A DNA stretch of 64,000 nt, taken from assembly GCA_949285915.1 (NCBI GenBank), contig CASDZW010000003.1:1-64000 (forward strand). The letters are read 5' to 3'. The position numbers and the translations under genes are program-made. Below are positions 43,512-52,735 of the stretch, piece after piece; position 1 is the stretch's first letter; each line of letters starts with the position of its first letter. The stretch is from an uncultured Collinsella sp. GTDB lineage: Bacteria; Actinomycetota; Coriobacteriia; Coriobacteriales; Coriobacteriaceae. The notes under the pieces are model-generated. The model did not search any database. It saw nothing but the letters and a program-made list of their open reading frames with translations, and was not told where the DNA came from.

Positions 43512-44558
43512 TCAATTGCGCGCGGTTGTCGAGGACGTTTCCGATGGTGAATCGGTCGCGCCTGAAACGGAACTGTTGGAAGACGAGCCTGTGCTCGCGT
43601 CCGTTCCGTCCCCGGTGCTGACGTCTCCGTCTCCGTTGCCGCTTCCGTCACTGCCCGTTGCGCTGTTAGTGTTCGCTGCGCTGCCCGAGCCCTGTGCAGC
43701 GGTGTCGGATTCGCTCGCGTTATTGCCGGCATCCGTGCCTGTGGTCGTTGGGTCGGCGCTAGAACTATCGGTGGCGCCTGCGTTTGTACCAGTGTTTGCG
43801 GTCTGGCCACCATCTGCGGTGGCATCCGTACTGGGGACAGAGCTCGGTGTGTCGCCTCCGAACGTCTCTGAATCGCCAACGGTCGCATTATCTGCCGCGG
43901 AGGCCTCCGGGCTCTCAGCGGCGGGGGCAGAAAAGAGCGGTTGGGTCTTAGTGCCAAGGCCCGCCCCGCTCGTGCCCAGCATGATGAGGAGAGCGCAGCC
44001 CGCAACTGCAACGGCGGCGGTGGCGATGGAGAACAGAGCAACCTTGCGCTGCGTGCTTTTGCGCTCGGTGGCGGCGCGAGCCTGCAGCTTTGCCGGTGCG
44101 ACACGAGCGCCCCGTACCGGTATTGAGCGCCCGTCGATTACGGTTGTGGGATCAGCGAGCGCCTCTTCGCTCGTTTGGCTCGCGCGTGCCAAGGGGACAT
44201 GCTCGCCCGCCGCAGAGGCCGCCTCGCGCACCGCCGCACCGCCGCGGCGGATCTTCTCGGCCCCAGCGTCGAGAAAGCGACGGTAGATTTGCGACGATAC
44301 GACTGTCACCACCGAGCTCACCGCCGCGCCGATGACCGAGCCGCCGATGCCGATATGCGAGGCGAGTACGACAGAGGTGGCGGCGGCAGCGGCACCGGCG
44401 GCTATCTGTGCGATTGAGATGCCGTCAAAAAGCCCCGGTTTCTCAATCGCCATGAGCTGGGTGTGGCCGATGGATTCGGGCGCGAGCGTTTCGTTTTCAT
44501 CTCCGCGCCGCACAGTGCGCGGACGTTTGCGGTCAAGGTCAGTATAGGAAGATGCCAT
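43512..44558 (-). CDS. Membrane protein with Ser/Thr/Gly/Asp-rich extracellular tail, 348 aa
   Basis: Two hydrophobic regions are visible: a glycine/alanine-rich one (GISIAQIAAGAAAAATSVVLASHIGIGGSVIGAAVSSVVTVV, about 45-90) and a classical helix (VALFSIATAAVAVAGCALLIMLGTSG, about 172-197). The last 150 residues are a disordered Ser/Thr/Asp/Gly tail, typical of surface-exposed spacers. The ATG at 44558 has GGAGG at 8 bases; the ATG at 44564 is too close to that site. No domain is recognised. Confidence 0.7.
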   Translation of the reverse strand: MASSYTDLDRKRPRTVRRGDENETLAPESIGHTQLMAIEKPGLFDGISIAQIAAGAAAAATSVVLASHIGIGGSVIGAAVSSVVTVVSSQIYRRFLDAGAEKIRRGGAAVREAASAAGEHVPLARASQTSEEALADPTTVIDGRSIPVRGARVAPAKLQARAATERKSTQRKVALFSIATAAVAVAGCALLIMLGTSGAGLGTKTQPLFSAPAAESPEASAADNATVGDSETFGGDTPSSVPSTDATADGGQTANTGTNAGATDSSSADPTTTGTDAGNNASESDTAAQGSGSAANTNSATGSDGSGNGDGDVSTGDGTDASTGSSSNSSVSGATDSPSETSSTTARN

Positions 44559-44757
44559 GTTCATAGCCTCCGATCATGGCAGCAATGGTCACGTGGTAAC
44601 CCTAGCGCGCCCGGCGGCGAATGGCGTAAGCGCGCGAGCGAATTCACATAGGTGATACCCGCGCCCGGTGCACTACGCTATACCGCCTGACAGACGGTAC
44701 AATATCGTCAGAACCAATACGGGCGCGCCGGCAGGCGTGCGGCTGAGAGGGGATGCG

Positions 44758-46872
44758 ATGGAGGAGCTGACGTTTACCGGGTTCGGGAACGGCGACGCGG
44801 GCACGGGGGGAGCGTGCGCGGCCGACGGCTTCTTCCGCATCGCCGCCGCGACTCCCAAGATCCGCGTGGGCGATGTCGAGACCAACGCCGCCGCCGTGCT
44901 CGCGGAGGTCCGCCGCGCGGCAGAGGCGGGGGTGGGCGCGCTCGCTCTGCCCGAGCTCACGCTCACCGGCTACACCTGCGCGGACCTCTTCTTCGATCGC
45001 ACGCTGCTGCGCTCGTGCGAGCGCGCTCTCGAGCGCCTGCTTGCCGAGACCCGCGACCTGCCCATCCTGTTCACCGTAGGTATTCCCGTGCCCCACCGCG
45101 CGGCGATCTACAACTGCGCGGCGGTGTGCTGCGCGGGGCGCCTCTTAGGTCTTACCGCCAAGAGCAACCTGCCCAACTACAGTGAGTTCTACGAGCGCCG
45201 CTGGTTCACGCCGGCGCCCTTGAATCCTCTTGGCTACGTGTCGTTCGCCGGTCAGGCGGGCGTACCCCTCGGCGCGCGCATCGTCTACCGCTGCGCGGAC
45301 CCCGGTATGGCTGATGTTGCCATCGGCGTCGAGATTTGCGAGGACCTGTGGGTCGCCGCGCCCCCTTCGACCGACATGGCGACCGCACAGGGCGCGACCA
45401 TCATCCTGAACCCGTCCGCTTCCGACGAGGTTATCGGTAAGTCCGCCTACCGCCACGAGCTCGTGCGCACGCAGAGCGCGCGGCTCTTCTGTGCCTATGC
45501 CTATGCCGACGCGGGCGAGGGCGAGTCCACGACCGACCTTGTCTTTGCCGGTGAGAATCTCGTGGCAGAAAACGGCAGCCTCCTCGCGCGGACGCCGCTC
45601 TTCTCCTGCGATATGGCGGTGGCCGATGTCGACATCGACCGCCTCTGCGCGGAGCGCCGCCGCACGACCACCTGGGTTGCGCCGACCTTTACGCGCGGTG
45701 GTTTCAACGAGGTCTCGTTCTCCTTCACCGGCGCGGTGGGGGAGCGCGCGCAACGCAGCGAGGGCGTCTCTTGCGCGGCATCTGCTGCCGAGGTCTCTGC
45801 CGAGGCGCCCGCTTCCGCGTCCGCGCCCAAGGCGGCGCCCGCGCTCATGCGCTCCGCTCTCGACATCGACCGCGTCTTTCCGAGTGCGCCCTTTGTGCCG
45901 GCGGACGCGGGTGACCTTGCCGAGCGCTGCGAGGAGATTTTGAACCTCCAGGCCCACGGTCTCGCCACGCGCCTTGCCCATACAAACACCAAGCGGGCCG
46001 TGATCGGTCTCTCGGGCGGCCTCGACTCCACGCTGGCGCTCCTCGTCACCGTGCGCGCCTTCGACACCCTCGGCCTTGCGCGCACGGGCATCACGGCGGT
46101 CTCCATGCCGGGCTTTGGCACCACCGCGCGCACCAAGTCCAACGCGCAGACGCTCGCCGAGGCGCTCGGCGTCGACTTCCGCGAGATCTCAATCCACAAG
46201 GCGGTCGAGCAGCATTTTGCCGACATCGGGCACGACCCCGCAGTCACCGACGTCACCTACGAGAACAGCCAGGCGCGCGAGCGCACCCAGATCCTCATGG
46301 ACCTCGCCAACCAACAGGGGGGGTTTGTGATCGGCACGGGCGACCTCTCCGAGCTCGCACTCGGGTGGGCCACCTACAACGGCGACCATATGAGCATGTA
46401 TGCCGTGAACGCGAGCGTGCCCAAGACCCTCGTCCGCCATCTGGTGCACTACGCCGCGGGCGTCTTTGGCGGCACGATCGAGGCAACGCTTACGGACATC
46501 CTCGCGACCCCGGTCTCGCCGGAGCTTTTGCCGCCCACGGGCGACGGCCAGATTGCTCAGAAGACCGAGGACCTCGTGGGTCCCTATGAGCTGCACGACT
46601 ATTTCCTCTACCACCTGCTGCGCTTTGGCTTTACGCCGGGCAAGATCTTCCGCATGGCGTGCCGGAGTTTCGAGGGCGTCTACGATCGCGAGACCATCCT
46701 CAGCTGGCTTCGCGTCTTCTACCGGCGCTTCTTCGCACAGCAGTTCAAGCGCAGCTGCCTGCCCGACGGCCCCAAAGTGGGCTCGGTCACGCTCTCGCCC
46801 CGCGGCGACTGGCGCATGCCGAGCGACGCGGCGGCAACGCTGTGGCTCGCCGAAATCGACCGTCTCGCGTAA
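44758..46872 (+). CDS. nadE: Glutamine-dependent NAD+ synthetase, 704 aa
   Basis: Final step of NAD+ synthesis. The N-terminal nitrilase-type glutaminase domain (about 20-300) has the Glu-Lys-Cys triad: LPELTLTGY, the lysine of TAKSNLPNY and the cysteine of GVEICEDLWVA. The C-terminal ammonia-dependent synthetase has the PP-loop IGLSGGLDSTLALL (about 416-430), GTGDLSELALGW and a C-terminal tail. ATG 44758 follows GAGAGGGG. A 40-residue Ala-rich linker lies between the domains (ASAAEVSAEAPASASAPKAAP). Confidence 0.96.
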   Translation: MEELTFTGFGNGDAGTGGACAADGFFRIAAATPKIRVGDVETNAAAVLAEVRRAAEAGVGALALPELTLTGYTCADLFFDRTLLRSCERALERLLAETRDLPILFTVGIPVPHRAAIYNCAAVCCAGRLLGLTAKSNLPNYSEFYERRWFTPAPLNPLGYVSFAGQAGVPLGARIVYRCADPGMADVAIGVEICEDLWVAAPPSTDMATAQGATIILNPSASDEVIGKSAYRHELVRTQSARLFCAYAYADAGEGESTTDLVFAGENLVAENGSLLARTPLFSCDMAVADVDIDRLCAERRRTTTWVAPTFTRGGFNEVSFSFTGAVGERAQRSEGVSCAASAAEVSAEAPASASAPKAAPALMRSALDIDRVFPSAPFVPADAGDLAERCEEILNLQAHGLATRLAHTNTKRAVIGLSGGLDSTLALLVTVRAFDTLGLARTGITAVSMPGFGTTARTKSNAQTLAEALGVDFREISIHKAVEQHFADIGHDPAVTDVTYENSQARERTQILMDLANQQGGFVIGTGDLSELALGWATYNGDHMSMYAVNASVPKTLVRHLVHYAAGVFGGTIEATLTDILATPVSPELLPPTGDGQIAQKTEDLVGPYELHDYFLYHLLRFGFTPGKIFRMACRSFEGVYDRETILSWLRVFYRRFFAQQFKRSCLPDGPKVGSVTLSPRGDWRMPSDAAATLWLAEIDRLA

Positions 46873-46911
46873 GCGAAGGCGGAGAGACGTTACTTGAGGA
46901 GTTGACCTTCC

Positions 46912-48075
46912 ATGCAGTTTTCAAAGCGGTTGGATCAGTTTGGCGAGGAGGTCTTTGCGTCGCTCAACCAGAAGCGCCTGGCGTTTGAGGCGGCGGGGCG
47001 CAAGATCTACAACCTCTCGGTGGGCACGCCGGATTTCCATCCCTATGACCATGTGGTCGAGGCGCTCGTCTCTTCGGCGAAAAACCCCGATGACTGGAAG
47101 TACAGCCTGGGCGATCTGCCCGAGCTCAAGCAGGCGGTCTGCGCGTACTACGAGCGCCGCTTTGGCGTGGGTGGCATCACGCCTGACATGGTTACCTCCT
47201 GCACGGGCACCCAGGAGGGGATGGGGCAGCTTGCGCTCGCGCTTCTTGATCCCGGCGACATCGCACTCGTGCCCGACCCGTGCTACCCCGTCTTTGCCGG
47301 TGGCGTGAAGATCGCGGGAGGGGAGTGCGCTTACTACCCGCTCTCGGCGGAACACGACTTCTTGCCCTACGTGGCGGGCATCGACCCCAAGCTTGCCGAC
47401 CGCGCCAAGTACATGGTGGTGTCGCTTCCGGCCAATCCTGTGGGCAGCGTCGGCGCGCCCGAGGTCTACGACGAGATCATCGCCTTCGCGCGCGAGCACG
47501 ACCTCCTCATCATCCACGACAACGCCTACTCCGACATCGTCTACGACGGGCCGCGCGGCGGGAGCTTCCTCGCGCGTCCCGGCGCGCTCGAGGTGGGCGT
47601 GGAGTTCTTCTCGCTCTCCAAGTCGTTCAACGTCACCGGTGCGCGTGTGAGCTTCCTGGTGGGGCGTCCGGACGTGGTCGCCGCCTTTGCAAAGCTGCGC
47701 GGGCAGACCGACTTTGGCATGTTCTATCCCATCCAGCGCGCCGCCATCGCCGCGCTCGAGGGTCCGCTCGACGAGGTCGAGCACCAGCGCCATCTCTACC
47801 AGGAGCGCCGCGACGCCCTCTGCGACGGGCTCGAGCGCATTGGCTGGGAGCGCCCCAACGCGCACGGCACCATGTTCGTGTGGGCCAAGATCCCCGGCGG
47901 GCGCACCGACTCGATGGCGTTTTGCGAGGAGCTCATGGAGCGCGCGGGCGTGGTCGTGACCCCCGGCGCGAGCTTTGGTCCGCATGGCGAGGGCTATGTG
48001 CGCATGGCGCTCGTTCTGCCGCCCGAGGGTCTTGCCGGGGCGGTTGCTGCCATCGAGGCGGCGGGTATCCGCTAG
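46912..48075 (+). CDS. Class I/II pyridoxal-phosphate aminotransferase (DAP/N-acetyl-DAP aminotransferase candidate), 387 aa
   Basis: PLP fold type I: substrate/cofactor region NLSVGTPDF, TGTQEGMGQLALAL, DPCYPVF, SLPANPVGS, DNAYSDIVYDG and the Schiff-base lysine in FFSLSKSFNVTGARVSF. The ASFGPHGEGYVRMAL ending is typical of the LL-DAP aminotransferase/acetyl-DAP aminotransferase group. Because the dapH-lysA operon 4-9 kb away needs such a step, this gene is a good candidate for it, but other amino-acid roles are possible. It follows nadE by 39 bases. Confidence 0.85.
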   Translation: MQFSKRLDQFGEEVFASLNQKRLAFEAAGRKIYNLSVGTPDFHPYDHVVEALVSSAKNPDDWKYSLGDLPELKQAVCAYYERRFGVGGITPDMVTSCTGTQEGMGQLALALLDPGDIALVPDPCYPVFAGGVKIAGGECAYYPLSAEHDFLPYVAGIDPKLADRAKYMVVSLPANPVGSVGAPEVYDEIIAFAREHDLLIIHDNAYSDIVYDGPRGGSFLARPGALEVGVEFFSLSKSFNVTGARVSFLVGRPDVVAAFAKLRGQTDFGMFYPIQRAAIAALEGPLDEVEHQRHLYQERRDALCDGLERIGWERPNAHGTMFVWAKIPGGRTDSMAFCEELMERAGVVVTPGASFGPHGEGYVRMALVLPPEGLAGAVAAIEAAGIR

Positions 48076-48293
48076 CCGCCGCGCGCTAGGGCGCATCCGT
48101 TAGCCGCCGCGCACCATCGCGCCTCGCCGCGCCGCTGTGCACCGACGAACGCCGCGGCGCGCCGTCGCGTCCGTTTCTGCTGCCGGCTGGCGATTCGCGG
48201 CGCCCGTGCCCGGCAAAATGGGTACTATTCGAGATGCCATAGGGGTATATCGCGCGGGTAGCACAGAGTCTCGCGCGCCACAAAGGAGGAAAC

Positions 48294-49244
48294 ATGGTAA
48301 ACGATCGTAAAGTCGCCGTCGTGGGCTGCGGTTTTGTGGGTTCGTCGTCGGCGTTTGCCCTCATGCAGAGCGGTCTGTTCTCTGAGATGGTGCTGATCGA
48401 CGTCGATCGCAACCGCGCGGAGGGCGAGGCGCTCGACATCGCGCACGGCGTCCCCTTCGCAAGTCCCATGAAGATCTACGCGGGCGACTACTCGGATGTT
48501 TCCGATGCCGCCATCATCGTCGTCACTGCCGGCGCCGCCCAGAAGCCGGGCGAGACCCGTCTCGACCTCGTCAACAAGAACGTCGGCATCTTCAAGACCA
48601 TCATCCCGCAGATCCGCGAGAGCGGGTTCTCGGGCGTGCTGCTTATCGTCTCCAACCCCGTTGACGTGCTCACCTACGCCGCCATCCGCATGTCCGGCCT
48701 GCCCGAGGGCCAGGTCATCGGTTCGGGCACGGTGCTCGATACGGCGCGCCTGAAGTACATGCTCGGCGAGCATGTGGACGTCGACCCGCGCGACGTTCAC
48801 GCCTACGTCATGGGCGAGCACGGCGACTCCGAGTTTGTCGCTTGGTCGAGCGCCCAGGTTGCCGGCGTGCCGCTCTCCACGTTCTGCGAGCTCCACGGCC
48901 ACCTCAACCATCGCGAGGCCGAGGCGCGCATCGCCGAGGACGTGAAGAACAGCGCCTACGAGATTATCGAGAAGAAGCGCGCCACCTACTACGGCATCGC
49001 CATGAGCGTGAAGCGCATCTGCACCGCCATCATGCACGACGAGGGCTGCGTGCTGCCCGTCTCGAGCCTCATGGTGGGCGAGTACGGCCTTTCTGACCTC
49101 TGCATCTCGCTGCCGACGGTCGTGGGCCGCGAGGGCGTGGTCTGCCGCGTCCCCGTCTCGCTCGACGATGCCGAGATGGCCGAGCTCAAGGGTTCCGCCG
49201 AGGCGCTCAAGGCCATCATCGATCAGGTCGATTTCGAGGCATAA
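48294..49244 (+). CDS. ldh: L-lactate dehydrogenase, 316 aa
   Basis: NAD-dependent fermentative enzyme reducing pyruvate to L-lactate. NAD site VAVVGCGFVGSSSAFALM; VTAGAAQKPGETRLDLV carries the catalytic-loop arginine; SNPVDVLTY; GSGTVLDTARLKYMLGE; and the catalytic histidine in VMGEHGDSEFVAWS. These features distinguish LDH from malate dehydrogenase. AAAGGAGG precedes the ATG at 48294. TACTAT (48223-48228) may be its -10 element. The DUF2974-like gene begins 1 base after it ends. Confidence 0.95.
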   Translation: MVNDRKVAVVGCGFVGSSSAFALMQSGLFSEMVLIDVDRNRAEGEALDIAHGVPFASPMKIYAGDYSDVSDAAIIVVTAGAAQKPGETRLDLVNKNVGIFKTIIPQIRESGFSGVLLIVSNPVDVLTYAAIRMSGLPEGQVIGSGTVLDTARLKYMLGEHVDVDPRDVHAYVMGEHGDSEFVAWSSAQVAGVPLSTFCELHGHLNHREAEARIAEDVKNSAYEIIEKKRATYYGIAMSVKRICTAIMHDEGCVLPVSSLMVGEYGLSDLCISLPTVVGREGVVCRVPVSLDDAEMAELKGSAEALKAIIDQVDFEA

Positions 49245-49245
49245 G

Positions 49246-50646
49246 ATGCCCAAGCAGAAGAAGGGGCGCGCGGCGTCTGCTTCTTCGATACCAGCCGGCG
49301 CCAAGCCTGCGGGAAAGCGCGCGTCCGGTGTGGAGTCCCCCTCCGCCCCGGGCGCCGCGCCTTCGGAGGGCAACTTCGTCACCTACGTCCAGACCCAGCT
49401 CGATACGCTCGACGCGCGCCCACTCGGCGCGGTCGACAGCCTCGTTCTCTCGTGGATATCCTATTTCCGCCTGAGCGAGGACGCTGCCTGCTATGCAGGC
49501 TTTTGCAGCTGGGAGGGGCTCCCGGTGACGGAGCTTCTGCGAGCCGAGGACTTTGGGGTCATGTTTGGCGATAGCTGGGACCCCGAGGGCAGCCGCGACC
49601 TCCTCTTTGCCGTGTGTGCAAACCCGCGCTTTCGCGGGATGCGCGTCTGCGGGTACCGGACAAGCTTCTCCGAGCTTGCCGAGGAGCAGTTCGCCGCCAT
49701 GACCTTCCGCCTGCCGGACGGCTCGGTCTACGTTGCCTTCCGCGGCACCGACTCTACCCTTGTGGGGTGGAAGGAAGACTTCAACATGGCCTTCCAGAGC
49801 CCGGTGCCGGCCCAGGTGTCTGCGGCTGAGTACCTTGAGGAGGCCGCGCGCGCCTGCCCGGGGCCGCTCTTTGTGGGCGGTCACTCCAAGGGCGGCAACC
49901 TCGCCGTCTACGCCGCCATCATGTGCCCGCACGCCCTCCAGGACCGCATTGTGCGCGCCTTCTCGCACGACGGCCCCGGCTTCAATGAGAACTTCCTGCG
50001 CGGCGCCGGTTTTGCGCGCATGCGCGACCGCGTCGACAAGACCCTGCCGCGCTCCTCGATCTTTGGCATGATCTTCGAGGACCAGGAGGACTACGCTATC
50101 GTCGACAGCACGGGCTTCTCGCTGCTACAGCACAACCCCTTCACCTGGGTGGTCGAGGGCAACGAGTTCAAGCAGGTGGAGCACATCTCCGCCGGCGCGC
50201 GCTACCTCGACAAGACCCTCGCCGACTGGATGGCGCGCATCACGCCCGAGGAGCGCGGCGAGGTCATCGACGCGTTTTTTGACATCATCGGCGCGACGGA
50301 TGCGACCTACTTTGCCGAGATTCGCGACAACTGGCAGGAGAGCCTGCCCAAGATGCTTGCCGCAGCAAGCGAGGTTCCGCCCGAGACCCGCGAGCTCATC
50401 AAGCGCGTTATCGCCGCCCTGCTGCGCGCCGCCACCGTGGGCAAAGTCGCAGGCGCTGCCAGTCGCGCCGCCGATGCGGCGGGGCAGTTCATAGAGGCCG
50501 CATCGCAGGCGGCCAGCGAGCTCTCCGCGCAGCTACCGTCGAGCACCCAGGACGCGGCGGCAATCGCGCGCTTGGGCGAGCAGGTGGATGCCGATGCCCT
50601 AAAGCGGCTCGCGCGTCTGGCTGAGCTCTACCAGGTCGAGGAGTAG
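49246..50646 (+). CDS. DUF2974 (Mbeg1-like) alpha/beta-hydrolase, 466 aa
   Basis: An alpha/beta-hydrolase: YVAFRGTDSTLVGWKEDFNMAF (lipase-like oxyanion region) and the nucleophile elbow GGHSKGGNLAVYAA, with later SHDGPGFNENFL supplying the acid. This pattern fits the Mbeg1-like DUF2974 family found in Gram-positive bacteria. A charged N-terminal 40-residue segment and an alanine-rich helical C-terminal tail (about 385-466) flank the domain. The first codon follows the ldh stop by one base, so the two are coupled. The substrate is unknown. Confidence 0.82.
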   Translation: MPKQKKGRAASASSIPAGAKPAGKRASGVESPSAPGAAPSEGNFVTYVQTQLDTLDARPLGAVDSLVLSWISYFRLSEDAACYAGFCSWEGLPVTELLRAEDFGVMFGDSWDPEGSRDLLFAVCANPRFRGMRVCGYRTSFSELAEEQFAAMTFRLPDGSVYVAFRGTDSTLVGWKEDFNMAFQSPVPAQVSAAEYLEEAARACPGPLFVGGHSKGGNLAVYAAIMCPHALQDRIVRAFSHDGPGFNENFLRGAGFARMRDRVDKTLPRSSIFGMIFEDQEDYAIVDSTGFSLLQHNPFTWVVEGNEFKQVEHISAGARYLDKTLADWMARITPEERGEVIDAFFDIIGATDATYFAEIRDNWQESLPKMLAAASEVPPETRELIKRVIAALLRAATVGKVAGAASRAADAAGQFIEAASQAASELSAQLPSSTQDAAAIARLGEQVDADALKRLARLAELYQVEE

Positions 50647-50805
50647 TCGGCCCGTCCCTCGGCGCTCTTCTCTGCCAGCGAGCCCGCTCCGCTCGGCACG
50701 CATCGCGCGCCCGCATCGGCCTGCCCCCGCATTGCGCGCCCGCGCGGTATACTGGTTCCTCGTTTGCGCCCCGTGCGCGACCGTCTCTACCGTAAAGGAT
50801 GCTCC

Positions 50806-51810
50806 ATGCAGATCAACCACGCTGTCTTGCACGTCCTCGATTTTGAGTCCGCCGTGAACGTTCTCTCCGAGCGCGAGCTTGCCCTCGACACCCGCGCCGT
50901 GCGCTCGTTTGTGAGCAAGCACCTCTCGCGCGCACGTGCGGCAGCCGACAATCGCCGCGGGGAGTTTGCCGAGGACAGCGCCTTTGCCGGCGAGCTCAAG
51001 CGCTACTTCTTTGGCGAGCGCGAGTTCCTCGACCTCTCGCAGCAGGTGGCCGAGTTCCTCTCGGGCGAGCTCTCGCGCGCCGATAAGCTCGAGTCGACCG
51101 ATGTGTTGGTTGCCGATTTTGACGACGATGACGACGTTCGCTGGTTTGCGGTGCTTCTGCTCACGAGCCGCATGGCCTTCATGCACGAGGTCGACAACGC
51201 GCAGGGCGCTACCTCCTGCGACATCGCGCGCCACTACGCCATCCTGCCCGCGCCCTCGCAGAAGCTCACCTCCTACGCGCTCGTTCGTGCGAGTTCGCTC
51301 GAGGTCCTCTACCAGGACAAGGCGAGAAGCATCGCCGGCGCCGACCGCATGCTCATCCCCGAAGGGCTTCTCCAGTGCAGCGAAGGCGTGTCGAGCAAAC
51401 AGGTGATGGACACCGTCGCCCGCGTGGTTGCTGAGGTGGCCGAGGAGCACGGCGCCAACACCGCCACGGCGCTCGCCGCGGCCAAGGCAGCCATGGTCGA
51501 GGCAGTGGAGGCGGACGAGGAACTGCCGCCTTGGGATGTGGTCGACGAGGCCTTTGAGGACGAGCCGGTACTCCGCGACGCCGTCAAGCAGGCGCTTGCC
51601 GAGGAGCAGGTGCCCGAGCGCGTGGTTGTGGAGCGCGCGCAGGTGGAGCGCTCTGCCGTGCGCAACATCAAGATCCGCACCGATACCGGCATCGAGATCA
51701 CCATCCCGGCGGAGATGGCGGGCAACGCCGAGTACGTGAACTTTGTGAACGAACCCAACGGCCTCATCTCCATCGAGCTCAAGAACATCGGCAGCATCCA
51801 GAACCGATAA
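50806..51810 (+). CDS. YejK/NdpA-like nucleoid-associated protein, 334 aa
   Basis: Residue pattern fits the 37-kDa nucleoid-associated family: MQINHAVLHVLDFESAVNVLSERELALD at the start, a strand-rich middle (TDVLVADFDDDDDVRWFAVLLLTSRMAFMH) and a C-terminal dimer-like domain (FVNEPNGLISIELKNIGSI). Members bind the nucleoid; molecular function is not well defined. The ATG at 50806 was chosen over an upstream one because AAAGGATG precedes it. TATACT just upstream (about 50748) may be a -10 element. Confidence 0.82.
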   Translation: MQINHAVLHVLDFESAVNVLSERELALDTRAVRSFVSKHLSRARAAADNRRGEFAEDSAFAGELKRYFFGEREFLDLSQQVAEFLSGELSRADKLESTDVLVADFDDDDDVRWFAVLLLTSRMAFMHEVDNAQGATSCDIARHYAILPAPSQKLTSYALVRASSLEVLYQDKARSIAGADRMLIPEGLLQCSEGVSSKQVMDTVARVVAEVAEEHGANTATALAAAKAAMVEAVEADEELPPWDVVDEAFEDEPVLRDAVKQALAEEQVPERVVVERAQVERSAVRNIKIRTDTGIEITIPAEMAGNAEYVNFVNEPNGLISIELKNIGSIQNR

Positions 51811-51848
51811 GCATTTCGATATCCGTTGAAATGTACGGAATATGCAAA

Positions 51849-51884
51849 GTGCCCGGCAGGCCTTGATAATAGCCTGCCGGGCAC
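51849..51884. terminator. Bidirectional terminator between the nucleoid-protein gene and dapH
   Basis: GTGCCCGGCAGGC (51849-51861) pairs perfectly with GCCTGCCGGGCAC (51872-51884) over a 10-base loop. T-runs on either side are short. It separates two convergent operons. Confidence 0.7.
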
Positions 51885-51910
51885 CGGTGGTTTGAATGGT
51901 TTTGAGCTTG

Positions 51911-52639
51911 CTACAGCTGACGCAGACCCTCCTCCAGGCCGGTCTTGCTGTCCGTCTTGTCGTCGCGCTGCTTGATAACGCGCGCGGGGATGCCGGCGAC
52001 GACCGCCTCGTCGGGCACGTCGGTGGTAACGACAGCGCCTGCGGCTACCACGGCGCGACGGCCCACGTGCACGCCCTCGAGGACCACGGCGTTCGCGCCG
52101 ATCATGACGTCGTCCTCGATGATGACGGGCGTGGCGCTGGCGGGCTCCACCACGCCGGCGAGCACGGTCCCGGCGCCGATGTGGCACCTCTTGCCCACGG
52201 TTGCGCGGCCGCCCAGGACAGCGCCCATGTCGATCATGGTGCCCTCGCCAATCACGGCACCGATGTTAATGATTGCACCCATCATGATGACAGCGTTGTC
52301 GCCGATCTCCACCTGGTCGCGAATGATCGCGCCGGGCTCGATGCGGGCGTTGACGCCCTTGAGGTCGAGAAGCGGCACGGCGGAGTTGCGGCAGTCGTTC
52401 TCGATCTCAAAGTGGGCGATGTCGTCCTTGCGGCGCTCGAGCACAGGCTCGAGGTCGGCCCAGTTGCCGTAGACGATGCGGCACTTGTGCCCGCCGTAGA
52501 CGCGAACGGGGTCGGCAGCGCCCGCGCCGTCGCCCGCCTCCCAATCGATGTGAGCACTGCTCTTCTCGCGGACCGTGAGCTTCACGGGCGTCTTCTTGGG
52601 CGCGCGGGCAATGAAGTCGATGATTTCCTGTGCGTTCAT
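51911..52639 (-). CDS. dapH: Tetrahydrodipicolinate N-acetyltransferase, 242 aa
   Basis: Acetylates tetrahydrodipicolinate in the acetylase branch of the DAP/lysine route. The N-terminal alpha/beta part (1-95) is followed by hexapeptide repeats forming a left-handed beta-helix ([69 protein letters not shown]) and [20 protein letters not shown], the acetyl-CoA site. The N-terminal form identifies DapH rather than the succinyl-type DapD. It is the last gene of the lysA-dapA-dapB-dapH operon. Confidence 0.94.
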   Translation of the reverse strand: MNAQEIIDFIARAPKKTPVKLTVREKSSAHIDWEAGDGAGAADPVRVYGGHKCRIVYGNWADLEPVLERRKDDIAHFEIENDCRNSAVPLLDLKGVNARIEPGAIIRDQVEIGDNAVIMMGAIINIGAVIGEGTMIDMGAVLGGRATVGKRCHIGAGTVLAGVVEPASATPVIIEDDVMIGANAVVLEGVHVGRRAVVAAGAVVTTDVPDEAVVAGIPARVIKQRDDKTDSKTGLEEGLRQL

Positions 52640-52664
52640 GCATCAAGCCTTTCGTGTGGTGTCG

Positions 52665-52735
52665 GTCGAACTCGTGGTGCCAGTCGATATTGTGGCGACA
52701 GTCGAACTCGTGGTATCAGTCGAACATGAGCTGGT
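52665..52735. repeat. 18-base tandem repeat between dapB and dapH
   Basis: Units GTCGAACTCGTGGTGCCA (52665), GTCGATATTGTGGCGACA (52683) and GTCGAACTCGTGGTATCA (52701) are repeated head to tail, with a partial fourth beginning at 52719 inside the dapB end. It lies on the minus-strand transcript after the dapB stop. It may form an RNA structure that adjusts dapH expression. Confidence 0.75.

Noticed and set aside
44715-44765. Possible TPP riboswitch fragment (GGCTGAGAGG) before nadE
   Set aside because: The GGCTGAGA island is present but the second conserved half is missing and the nadE start codon follows directly. It is probably just a GC-rich leader with the ribosome binding site.
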